From Petunia secreta (lineage: Eukaryota > Streptophyta > Magnoliopsida > Solanales > Solanaceae), in assembly GCA_029990175.1 (NCBI GenBank), contig JARKIP010000049.1, positions 11,696,001 to 11,760,000 of the forward strand: 64,000 nt of DNA, in the 5' to 3' direction. The stretch's first letter is position 1. Every line of letters begins with the position of its first letter. The notes below the pieces were generated by a model that did no database searches, had not been told where the DNA came from, and saw nothing but the letters and a program-made list of their open reading frames with translations. Both the position numbers and the translations under genes were made by a program. Shown piece after piece: positions 36,231 through 49,000 of this stretch.

Positions 36231-36609
36231 TTTGTTCTCATTTATTAGAGAGCAAGAGCTAGAGTAACTTTTTAGTACATTGTCAAATAAAGAAAGATAA
36301 AGTTTGATCATCTTTTTTTTGTTAGTGCTTTGTAGTACTGGTAAATTATTCTCTTTCCTTTTTCCTTCATGACAAAGTAATCCACCTTTGCTTTTACTTA
36401 GTTTTTGGTCACTCTGTAGTGTGTACTGGTACCCTATAGTATAGTATAATCCCACGTCCTATTTTGTTTGTCTGATTTGACAAAATGTTTAATAAAAAAA
36501 TGAATACTTTTTGATGCTTGTGGAAATAAACTTAAAATGACCCGCAGGGTAGTTAGTTGGTTCAACAAGTGAGTTTTCACTTGGGAGTAAGTGGTTTCTG
36601 TCAAAAGAA

Positions 36610-36720
36610 ATGAACTTTGGGCCTAACTCAACCCCAAAAGCTAGGAGGATTGCCATTTGTCCAAGTCCATATATACAAACAACCATCCCGTTCTCCACTC
36701 AATGTGGGACAACACCCCCA
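36610..36720 (-). repeat. LTR-like repeat fragment upstream of copy 3
   Basis: This is the reverse complement relative of 16493-16660 (shared CCCACATTG and GGGGTTGAGTTAGG patterns). It is inverted compared with the piece in intron 1 of copy 2 and at a different position in the gene, so the two are independent insertions. Confidence 0.45.
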
Positions 36721-37060
36721 CAGGTTCAAACCGTCTAGTGCGAGTTATCTCTCCTGTGTGGTTTGCAGGCTACTGAGCGCAGCGCAATGCAGGTTCTCTT
36801 GTCGTAAAAGAAAAAATCTAAAATGAAAAGGTTGGAGTTAGATTGTTATCAAATTTAGAAAGTATAGCAATATTTCTGGAGCGTAATAATAAAGGAAGTA
36901 TGACAAATAAAATTGTATGGATGGAATAGTATATTATTACAAAAGTTTGATGTTTCCCTGCATGCAACAGTTTTGACAATAACATTCATGTGGGGTTTTG
37001 CTCATATATTATGTGTGTGTATTTCAGGTGTATTGAAGATTTCAAGTGATTAGTTTTAAA

Positions 37061-40000
37061 ATGGAAGGGGAATCTCCAATGAAGAAAAAGAGAGCATGGC
37101 CTAAAGATGACTTCCTTGATTTGGTCTTTTCATGGTCTATCCAAGATATTTTTGATGAAAGTTTATATGGAAATCAGGTCTACTTTTTATTTCCTAAATG
37201 ATTTATCATCGGTTCTTGTGGTTACTTTTTTCGGTACAAGAGTTTTCTCGATTTTGTGAAGAGTTTGTTTCTTTAAAGAATTAATAAAATGTTTTTCTGC
37301 TTGTGACAGCCCGGCTAGGAGTATCCCATATCGGCATAACATAGGAAAAATATTGTGTACATAAGTACTGTCATAGGCGGCCTCTCAGCCGTGCCCCATG
37401 AAGGCGCCGCGTAACAGTACACATGCTTTGGACCCAATATCACTAGTGGGCTGGGTTGTTACATGATTTTTTTTTTTCTTGGTTAATCTTCGCTTTATGG
37501 CCTGGAAGTGCGTATAGAGTATATTTTTAATGCCATGGGGGTGGGTGAGATTGTTTCTTTTTTCTTGTTTAATTTTTGCTTCATGGCCTGGGAGTGCTTA
37601 AAGAGTTTATTTTTACTGCCAAAGGGTGGGTGAGATGGTTGAGATTGCTCTACTCGTAACCCGAGGTATTGGGATGAGGCTAAGAATGGTGAAATGGAGA
37701 ACTTAGGAGTCGTTTGTTCCTCAGTGGGCGCGCCGAGTTAGTCTGGCCAATGGACTTCCAATACAATGCTTTAAAGACATAAAAAAAAGGGATACGATGC
37801 TTCTATTGGTTTTTAATTTCCATTTCATATGCTGTGGTAGATTAGGCCATTGACTGAAACTCTTTTGCCTTTTGGTATCCAAGGAAGTATATTGTCATAG
37901 GGATCCTTAAAGTTTGTTAAAGAAACATTGGAGTAGCAATTTTGGAATAAATTCAATGAAAATTTTGTATGACTGACCATCTGCACATTCTTTAGTATTA
38001 TTTATTTATTAGGAGTACTTTTTTTTTGGTTATTTGGGAAGGATTTCCCTTTTTTTTTTCTCCAATTAATGACATTTCTGTAAGCAGATTATCACCTAGT
38101 TGCATCGTTCTCTAATTTATTTATATTAGTAATTTTTATCCTATCAGTAAAATATTTACTAATTTTGATTTTATTATTCCTTGTGATTTCTAGATACCTA
38201 GATTTAACTTTCAATTAATTGATATGTGTGCTTCTTGTCCCTGTTCAATATGAATCTTCACAAATTTAATGAATTATTAATTGTTAAACCGTTTAATTGT
38301 TGATGTTTGATGTTGAATTTGTAGTGTTTCTCCCTATTTTAACATAATATAATTCTATAAATAGTCTAAAGATCACATACTAAAAGCTCACATTTTAGTT
38401 AATTCAACGTTAAATGTGCTTAATCAAATATTACAAAGACAAAATCTGAATTTACTAATAATGTTGGAACTAAAAGTGCAATCTTCCCGTCAATTTAAGA
38501 TGTCCAAGAACTGAATATTTTCTGCATATTTCCTGTCTGTTTTAGTCTATTATCTTTTTAATGTTTTTCAAATTTTAAATTTTCCTTTGTTATTTTGCTT
38601 TTGAAATTTAGAGGATAAAATCTGGAAAATGTTATAAATTGTACTTCTATACCCCAGGTAAATTGTGTAGTTGTCAAAACGCCTAAAAGAAGTTATTCTA
38701 GTTACCACTTACCACTGGCTTACCTTCCGGAAAAAATGTACTCGCACGTGATGTTTATATCAAATATGAACTAAGCAAGGTTAAGTGATATAACAAGTTG
38801 ATACTCCAATATACATTAATTAGCCGTGGTGAAGTAAGAGAAATCCTTGTGCAAAGTCATGTCATGCATCTATTGTTTTCAATAAAATAAAGCGTGCTAA
38901 CTTGTCTCTCATTCACTTGTTGAACTTCCTGTTATGTAGGTGGATGAAATTCCAGAATCATTTGAATCAGTGGAGCATTACCTGGGATCATTTTCCTACC
39001 CTTTACTTGAAGAAACAAGAGCAGATATTGCTTCTTCCTTGGAAGTCATGGACAAAGCACCATTTGCTGAATTAATCTCCTTTGATGAGGCAAAACCATA
39101 TGGAGCATTACTATTTAATGTTAAAGTTGATTATTGGAGGAATGTATTTAGTGATGGTAAAGAGCCGTATAGAACATTGCCGGGAGATATTGTTATTATC
39201 TCAGATGCTAAACCAGAAACTGCTTCTGACCTGCTGCGACTGGGATGGAATTGGACATTTGCATCTGTAGATTATATAAGTGAAAATGAGAATGATGATG
39301 ATTTAAATGCACCCACTAATTTTAAAGTCAAAGTTGCTAGAGATATTGGAATCTCTACCAAAATGCAAAAATCGTTCTACATAGTGTTTTTGGTAAATGT
39401 GATCCCGAAGAAGAGAGTGTGGAATGCTCTGGGAATGAGAAAGAATTTGAACATTATCGAGAAAGTTCTGTGCATTGGGCATGAGGTAAGTAATCTAGCT
39501 GATTGACTTGTTTCAGCTTAATTTCGGAAGCATCATCATGACACCCCCTACCTTTTTCCATAATTTGTATATACGAGATCATCAATGTCCTTGTTTCTGA
39601 TATTTGGTGGTTGATTACATTACATTTCAAGTTAATTTGTGATGGTCTTGTTGCACAACTGGAAAAATACAGAACAGAGATGACACTACCATTCTTTTCA
39701 ATATGAAAATAAAAGTGGCACCATGTGGAAGTTTGATTAGGTGATGTGTTGCTTGTGATGATCTTAACATAATTCTATGTCCTATAATACTTCGATTCAC
39801 AGCAGCTGTAACATATCTTCTAGGTTTCTAATCTTTCATTGACGATTGGTTTTCACTTTTGTGTTGTTTCTTGGAAATGCTTCACCAAAAATTTTGTATG
39901 TTGATTCACCCGACCCTTTGCAAGTGCCATTTTTTATCGTGTTTCTCCTGTTTCTAAACCATAACTTTTTATTTTAGAAAATATGTGCTCTTCGCCAATT

Positions 40001-43000
40001 AAAAACAATGTGATCCTTAGTTATCTTGAAAAAAGATAATGAAGTGTATACCTGTATTTTCCTATTTTTAGTATCTCTTTCGCTTACTTGGTTCAGGAAT
40101 AGTAATAAACATTTGTTTTTGTGCAAAAACAGGGCGAGGATAAATGTGATTTCTGTTGTCCATCTATTAATGATGGACTAGCTGGAGAAGTTGCAAATGG
40201 TCTGTTGTCTACATTGAATGACTCACAGGCTAATGCAATCTTGACCTCTCTTGATACATTGAAGTGTCACCACAAGCCTTCAGTTGAACTTATTTGGGGT
40301 CCACCTGGTACGGGTAAGACCAGGATGATCACTGTCATGCTCTTCATACTATCGAGAATGAAGCATAGAACTCTTACTTGTGCCCCAACAAATGTAGCAA
40401 TAACACAAGTTGCTTCACGGTTGGTAAAACTGGTTAGAGAGTCGTTTCAAAATCAGTCTGCCGGATTGGATTTTGTTTGTCCTTTGGGTGATATTCTCTT
40501 GGTTGGGAAGAAGGACCGGCTAAATGTTGGTCAAGATATCGAGGAGATCTACCTTGATTATCGTGTTGATAGGCTGGTGGAGTGCCTGGGACCATTGACT
40601 GGTTGGAGACACTGTATAAGCTCCGTGAGTGGATTTCTGGAAGATTGTGTTACTCAGTACCACACCTATGTGGAAAACGAGTTGATCAAACTGAAGGAAC
40701 TTGCTGACCAAGAGGAAGCTCAAAAGGAAAAAGCAAAAATCAGCTCATTTGTTGATTTTGCAAGATCCCAGTTTAATTCTGCAGCTTCATCTTTGAGAAG
40801 ATGCATGCTTATATTCTGTACTCATCTACCAATATGCTTTATTCAGGAGGAGAACTTTGCAAGAATGCTGCGGCTTATCTCCCTACTTGATTGTTTGGAG
40901 GGAATGTTATTTCAAGAAAATATGGGATCTAACGAACTGGAGGAGCTCTTTTCATGTCAGCAAATAACTGAAGTCTCTTCTGAGTCATCTTTGCACGAGT
41001 TGTCATTACCTTGTTTAAGAAGCCAGTGCCTCGTTCTTTTGAAGGATATTTTCCGATCGCTTGGAAAACTGGCTCTTCCCACTGCAATGAGCAGGGAGTT
41101 GATTAGGGAGTTTTGTATCCAAATGGCTTCCTTGGTTCTATGCACTGCTTCTACTTCGTCTAAGCTTCATTCACTGGATATAGAGCCATTTGACTTGTTG
41201 GTCGTTGATGAAGCAGCCCAGTTGAAGGAGTGTGAATCAGTCATACCCCTTCAACTTCAAGGTCTGAGGCATGCTATTTTGGTGGGTGATGAGTGTCAAC
41301 TGCCTGCAACAGTTAAGAGTCGAGTAAGTCTACTTTTTCTTACATGTGATTTCACGGAAGTACAATTGATATCTTTTCACTATATTTTTTCATATCTCTG
41401 TTGCACTGGAATAGGTTTCTCAAGAAGCTGGCTTTGGAAGGAGCCTTTTCGAAAGACTCAGTTCATTGGGTCATTTTAAGCACCTGCTGAACATACAGTA
41501 TCGGATGCATCCAGCAATTAGTCAGTTCCCAAATTCAAATTTCTATTATAAGCAAATTCATGATGCCCCTAATGTAAAGCATAAAACGTATGAGAAGAGG
41601 TATCTTCCAGGAAGTTCTTTTGGCCCATATTCCTTTATAAATGTTCCCTTGGGAAAAGAAGAACTGGACGATGTAGGACACAGTCGAAGAAATATGGTTG
41701 AGGTGGCTTTAGTGATGAAGATAGTGCATAACTTGTTTAAAGGTATGCTCGTACTTATGAAACATAACATTCTGTCGTTGGAATTTTGTCTGTAATGCTC
41801 TCTTGTAATTTTGCCTTAATAACAACATTTATGTTTCTGGAAATCAACTTTTTTTTTTGCTTAAAAATCTGATGTAAGATCGTAAGCATATGTGTATCAA
41901 GGTATTGAAGGGTGAGGATCGAGTTCCATCAGTAGCAAAAGTAAACAAGTGCTTTGCGCATGAGGTATCCTTGTACTGCAGTTGTCCACCACCAGAACGA
42001 AACATAGTCCAAGTAGATCTATTTGGTTCATGCAGCAGTTGCAGCTTAAATGGGAAGTGTCTGTACATGAGGTTAATAACCATTGTTTTAGCAAAGTTAA
42101 TTGTAGAATTAAGAAAAAGCTTTTTAAAAACAAACAAAAGGCTGGAATTCTTGAGTTCTTTTTCTTTTTGATAAGAAATGAGGCTATGATGCTGCAAAAA
42201 TCTTTCATGGAGATCAGCAAATACCCCAAATTATGTTCTTGGGCTTGTGTCGTTATATCTTTGGATTGCGAGATCTCCACTAGCGAACTTGATTGGAAAA
42301 CACAATTCAATTTACTGTTTGCTTCCTTGAGATCAGTGCACTCTGTCAAATATTGTGGTAGTTGGTGCTCTCGTTATTGGTGTTTAATTGGGTTTGCATG
42401 GTGGGAGGTTCTTTGCAGCTTCCACATACTTCCAGTTTTTGTTATCTTCTTCTATACTTTATTTGCAGCTTGGAGTGGCTCCAGGAAGATGCTCAGTATT
42501 GGTGTTATATCACCTTATGCTGCACAAGTTGTGGCCATACAAACTAAACTCGGACAGAAGTATGATAACCTTGAGGGTTTTGAAGTCAAGGTGAAATCAG
42601 TTGATGGATTTCAAGGAGGGGAAGAAGATATTATTATAATATCTACTGTGAGATCTAATCGCGGCGGGTCGATTGGTTTTTTATCCAGTTTTCAAAGGGC
42701 AAATGTTGCTTTGACCAGGGCTCGGTATGGGTTGAATTGTTTCATTGTATTGGCTAATTTTATTATTCTAAGCTGATGCCTTAAGGTTTTATTCTTTATA
42801 GGCACTGTCTTTGGATTCTTGGAAATGAGCAAACATTACTTGAGAGCAATTCTGTATGGGAAGTATTAGTTCTTGACGCCAAGAATCGTGGTTGCTTCTT
42901 TCATGCTGAGGAAGACACAGCCATGAGGACAACAATTTTAGGTGTTAAGAAAGAATATGATCAGCTGGATGATTTACTTAATGCAGAGAGTATTTTGTTC

Positions 43001-46000
43001 AAATCTCAAAGATGGAAGGTATATCTTGTGCTTTAGTTCTCTTGCTTCGTTATTCTTAGAATTGTCTCACAGACATAGATATAGTCCGTAGGTTACATTT
43101 TACTCCGCTATTGAATATGGCACGATGTTGGATAGATGTCTAATGGAATGTGTTAAAAAAGAATTATGATATAATGGGGTTATGGAACCATATACACAGT
43201 AGTGGAGCCACGTTGCTCTTGAACCCCCTTCGTTGAAAAAATACACAGTAATTAGGATAAAAATCAGTATTTTTATCGTATATATGAGCTATTGAACCCC
43301 TTTGAAATGAAGAAAAATTATAGTAAAGTGGCAAAGGGGGTTCAAAAATAGCTTTAGATCACAGGTTCCGATCCAAGGTGTGACATTTTTGAACCCCCTT
43401 ACGTAAAATCCTGGGTCCGCCCCTGCATGTACATCTTGTACTTAAGTATTGTGTCAGAAACTCCTTTTTCGATTTCTTGTCGGCTTTTTTACTGTTTATT
43501 ACATTCCAGGCGTCATTTTCTAGGGCATCTTTCTGTGCAAAGAATTAATACTTTTTCTATGTTGCATGCTCAGTGTCATTTGTTGCATTGAGTAATGTGT
43601 GATGAAACTTAATAGTTGGTACGTACTCATTCTCAAAAGTATAACTGAGGATCCAATATTTCATTTTTGGACTATTGTACCTCCTTGTGTTGATATTGGT
43701 AACTCGTGTGTGTTCCCACTCACTATTGATTGTTTGGATGTGGTAATATAGTTGTTTGATCCGTTAATATAAGATCTCTTGATACATCAGTGGTTTATCT
43801 ATGTCGTTTTTCTTTAGATTAATTTTTTTTCAGTTCTAAAGTAACTTTTGGTTTTTTCCGTGCTGTCTGTCTTGTGGTTCACTCTGTTTTATACCTTACA
43901 TCAGTTATAATCTATAGGAGCACTTATCTTTCCATTTATTCTTTCTTAAGTGGGCTTCTTCGTTGATTTGAAAAAAATTGGTCAGTATATTAATGAGTTT
44001 ACTTGGCCATTTTGTTGTATTGTCTTCCATATGGTTTGCTTAGGTGCTATTCAGTGACAATTTTAGAAAATCCTTTGGAAAGCTAGCATCCTCCCGCTTG
44101 AGGAGGTCTGTGTTAAGTCTTCTAGTTAAGCTGGCTAGTGGATGGCGTCCCAAAAAACGGAACGTGGACTCATTTTCTGATAGCTCAGCTCAGATTGTAA
44201 AACAATTTAAGGTTGAAGGGCGGTATGTTGTTTGTACTATTGATATTCAGAAAGAGGCCACCTATACTCAAGTGTTGAAAGTTTGGGATATAATGCCCTT
44301 GGAGGAGGTTCCAAAGTTGCTGAGACGTCTTGATAGCATATGTTCAATGTACACTGATGAATTCATTAGTCTCTGCAAGGAGAAATGTCTTGAGGGGTAA
44401 ACTAGTTCTTTTGTGCTCTCTTCTTTCCAATTATATGCTGAGCTTCAATTGCTTCATGTAAATTGTATTTTACAATATTTTCGCTTTCGTTCAGGGACTT
44501 GGAAGTTCCCAAGAGTTGGAAGCTTTGTCGTGAAATCATTCAATACAAAAGCATTACTGAGAACAATTTGAATCATGAATCATCCGGTGCAGTAGATTGT
44601 AGAAGCTATGTCGAAAATTCAAGAGTGAGTGAGAGTTTGCTATTGATGAAGTTTTACTCTTTATCATCTGGTGTTGTCAACCACTTGCTCTCTAATCAGC
44701 ATGGTGAAGAACTAGATCTCCCTTTTGAAGTTACTAATGAAGAGAGGGAGATAATCCAGTTCAGTAGAACTAGTTTCATCCTTGGTCGCTCAGGCACAGG
44801 GAAAACAACAGTTTTGACCATGAAGTTATTGCAAAAGGAGCAACAACACCACAACGCTGTTGAAGGATTAAATGCGGCTGGGGAAATAGAAGCAAGTCAG
44901 CATGCCGGGGAAAATGAGGAGAGTCAGTTTGTAAGAGAGGCTAAAAGGGCTACCTTGCGCCAACTATTCGTAACAGTTAGTCCTAAACTTTGTTATGCTG
45001 TCAAACAACAAATTTCTCAGCTGAAAAGGTGAGTTTTAATTTGCTGTTAGAGAGTTGCATGATGGTACTGCTTCCTTTAATAAGTTGCCTGCTTTTTCAT
45101 TGTCTACTAATGGACCTTGAACTGATTTGGTTTTAGTTTTCCCTTTTAGTTTTCCATTTTTCTATTGTTCTGAGGTCACAATGCAGTTTATATGATATAT
45201 AATGAGTTGAGAATGACCGATATGAATTAGTCTCCAGATGTGTGGCTTAGTGGTCAAAGCTAGGATAAAGACTGTGAGAGACCAGGGTACTGCCCTCATA
45301 GACAAAAAACCATGGTGATTTCTTCCCATTTTGTAACAGCCCAGTCCGCTAGTGATATTGTTCCCTTTGGGCCTAGGCCCGCACGGCTTTAAAACACGTC
45401 TCTAGGGTCTAAGGCATGAATACTTATATACCCAACATCTCTCCTGTGTAATGCCGATGTGGGACGTTTATTAGCTGGGGTGTCACACATTTGTTTAAGC
45501 CTTGGTGGATATAATTTTCCGATACCCGTATTGGTTAGAGGATGTAGGTGTTGGTGCTTGAATACAAACTAAAGAAGGCTAAAAACTAAAGCAAACAAGG
45601 ACAAAAGTGGAGAGTACCACATGAAGTTGTCTCAGAGTGAGAAATGAGTATGGTTGTAGTCTCATAACTGGAATAATTTTTGTTGGGCAGTATGTAACAA
45701 TTTGTTACATGCTCGTCTGTTCTTATCTGTTAGCATACATCTTAACGAGAGCTAGTTTCCATGGTTATTGATATTTGAAAAAAGCTTAAATGATGTAGCA
45801 ACTTTTGTTCCTTAATGATTGATGTTCTACAGTGCTTTGAACTTTTGACTCAAAACACAATCGGACTGTAGTATGTCTACAATTAAGAAAATGATGTGTT
45901 CTTTGAGAAACAGTTGGTTTATTTACCATATCTGCATTCAGCAAAATGTCCTAAATGCTCTTAATACTCCAAGCTGTATTCATTATTTCAGTGCTACATC

Positions 46001-49000
46001 TTTTGTCCCCGAACTCCTACTCCTTCGGCTTCCTAAACCTTTTTTTCCAAAATCAATTTTAGAACGCAGCAAGTTTTCATAATCTTAACCTTTACCAACA
46101 CATGCCATGCTTTTGTATTTCAGTTACTACATCGAAACTATAGTCACGGTAAGGTAGGATTGTGCGTAGTTAACGTTTTAACATGATAATCCCGTAAACT
46201 TGATGATTGGTGAGCTTGCATAAATGATTTAGAGTTGGGGAATCGTAGAATTTCGCACTTCTGATTGCAGTTCGTTCAGGTGTGACAATGTTTAACTGGT
46301 TATGACATGTTCTTCATCATATGTGTCGTGCTATAAGCTTCTGCTAGGTCCATCCTTTTGTCCAATCAAGAGGTGTACAACCTGATCCTCAGTGATAATA
46401 TATGTTAATCTAATTAGCATTCTTAAATTTGCAGCTTTGCTTGTGGTGTAAGTTTCTCAACAGAAAGCTCCTTGCTTGAAATTGATGATTTGGATGGGAC
46501 CACACAGTTTAGAGATATACCAAACTCTTTTATCGGCATCTCATACATGAAGTACCCTCTAGTCATCACATTTCATAAGTTCTTATTGATGCTTGATGGA
46601 ACCATTGGTGCTTCCTACTTCGATAGATTCCATTTGAAGTGGGGACTTTCTGAAGAGAGAAGTTTGAGATTAGTTGCTCTGCAAACTTTTATAAGAGAGA
46701 AGGAGGTCAACTATGATCGCTTTTGTAGGGTGTATTGGCCTCACTTCAATGCTCTGTTGGCAAAGAATCTTGATCCTTCAAGGGTGTTTATCGAAATACT
46801 TTCTTATATAAAAGGAGGGTTGAGAGCAGGGGACTTTCATGACGGGAAACTCACCATAGAGGCTTATATTTCTATGGCCGAGTGTCGGGTCTCCACTATA
46901 GGTGCTGAAACAAGAGAGAGAATATATCATATTTTCCAGGATTATGAAAAGATGAAGATTGAGCGTGGCGAATATGATTTAGCTGATTTAGTTAATGATC
47001 TTCATCTTCGCCTTAAGTATCAGCATCTCGATGGCGACAAAGTAGATTTTGTATATATTGATGAAGTTCAAGATCTCACCATGAGGCAGATTTCTCTTTT
47101 CAAATATATTTGTAGAAATGTTAATGAAGGTTTTGTTTTCTCTGGTGATACAGCACAGACAATTGCGAGAGGGATAGATTTTAGGTTTGAAGACATTAGG
47201 AATCTATTCTACTGTGAGTTTCTTATGGATTCGAAGGGTGATGATGCTGTTCGAAGAAAAGATAAAGGACATCTATCACGAGTTTTTCAGTTGCACCAGA
47301 ACTTCCGAACACATGCTGGTGTGCTCAAACTAGCACAGAGTGTAATTGATCTGCTGTGTCATTATTTCCCTCAATCTGTTGATTTCTTGAAGCCTGAGAC
47401 AAGTCTCATATATGGTGAGGCTCCTGTTTTGCTGAAGCCTGGAGCTGATGAAAATGCAATTGTAACTATTTTTGGGAATAGTGGGAGTGTTGGCGGGAAT
47501 ATAATAGGTTTTGGTGCAGAGCAAGTTATATTAGTGCGAGATGAATCTGCGAAGAAGGAAATCTTTGGTATTATTGGAAGGCAGGCTCTTATTTTGACTA
47601 TTGTCGAATGCAAGGGCTTAGAGTTTCAGGCAAGTTCTCAGTTTACTTATTTATTATTTTGGGGTTTTCACGTGTTGTTAATGTCCATTTAACTCCTCTA
47701 CTTTCTTTTGATTTTCTTTTTAATGATAGTTGACAGATTTATGTATAGCCCAGCTAGTTTTTAATAAGCCTCATACCTACTTCCTGTGCATGGACTGTTA
47801 ACACATCTACTAGTCTATTTTGTGGATGTATGTGTAACACCCCAGCTAAGGGTTAAGTGTCCCACATCGGCATAACACGTGAGAGATGCTGGGTATACAA
47901 GTTAACTGGCCTTAGACCCTAGTGACGCGTTTTAAAGCCGTGCGGGCCTAGGCCCAAAGCGAACAGTATCACTAGCGGGCTTGGGCTGTTACAGTTTATC
48001 ATGAAGCAAGCTTTACCTCCTATTGGGATCATGGCTATTCAAAGGCTTGAATAAGAAGTGGTCTGCTCACTCCCTTGTTTTATCCTAATTTTGCATGGAT
48101 TGAGGAATAAACATTGGTAAGAAGGGCTGTGCAATATCTAGCAGGTTGTCGACTCCTTGGAGGATCCAGATGAACCACCTATAGCTGTGTGTCTTGCCTT
48201 ACAGTTGCAAGTGTCTTTGAAATAAATGCGGAGCTTAACTAGGAACAGAACATAGTGGAACCAAGCATTCCATATAGGCAATATTATTTATGACAAAATA
48301 CTCTCTTCGACTTGGGTCACAGTGTACAACAGGTGCTCCTTATATGGGAGTCTTAGGCTATGTATAATATGATAGGTAATTAGTCCATTTGCTAATAAGG
48401 CAAGTAAATATTCTATAATCAAATACTCCCCCTTCTCAATTCATATGACACTCTTTCCTTCGTAGTTAGTCCCAAAAAGAATGACAAATTTCTGTATTAG
48501 AAACAATTTAAATTCTAACTCTCACTTTACCCTTTAATAAGATGATTTTTAGTCACAGAAATGCCTGACTTGTTTTAGACTGCAAGTTTTTAATGTCTGC
48601 ATTTTTTCTTAAAATTCCGTGCCCAATCATACGATGTCGCATAAATTGGGTCGGAGGGAGTACATAATTTTCTGACATAAACCTATGTGATACTATATGT
48701 CACTTTCTGTGTTCAAGTGTAGCAAATTCTTTTCAGGGATTAAACAATCTAAAAATTCTTTTTCAGGGATTAATCTAGATACATATTCACTTGATATGTT
48801 TACACTAACTAGGCCTTTCCCAGGTTCATGCTGCATATGTATTAGGTTCTGTGTTTGACAAAAACATTTGTAGTCTTGTAAAAAACTTGTACGTCAGGTC
48901 TGAGATTGAAAGAACCTTTTCAGAGAACACATAGTTCGCCTAAAAAGACAAAAGTTATCTAGTTTTGGAATGAAAATTGACCCGAATAGAGTGAACGTAC

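Larger units (their letters stand above)
36040..37060 (+). promoter_or_regulatory. Promoter and 5' leader region of copy 3
   Basis: This aligns with 15060-15666 upstream of copy 2 over several blocks (TTTCCAAGAACCGACGTA at about 36128; TTTTGACAATAACATTCATG at about 36971). It is longer because of an insertion between about 36470 and 36950 that includes an LTR-like piece. A GTA trinucleotide run (36208-36230) is expanded compared with copy 2. The 5' UTR intron acceptor ATTTCAG at 37027 is kept, 33 bases before the ATG. An in-frame TAG just upstream of ATG 37061 fixes the start. Confidence 0.5.

Noticed and set aside
41890..42349. ORFs on both strands in intron 4 of copy 3 (a Cys-rich stretch in one)
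   Set aside because: The aligned intron of copy 2 has stops and shifts, and joining exon 4 to exon 5 directly gives the expected helicase sequence.
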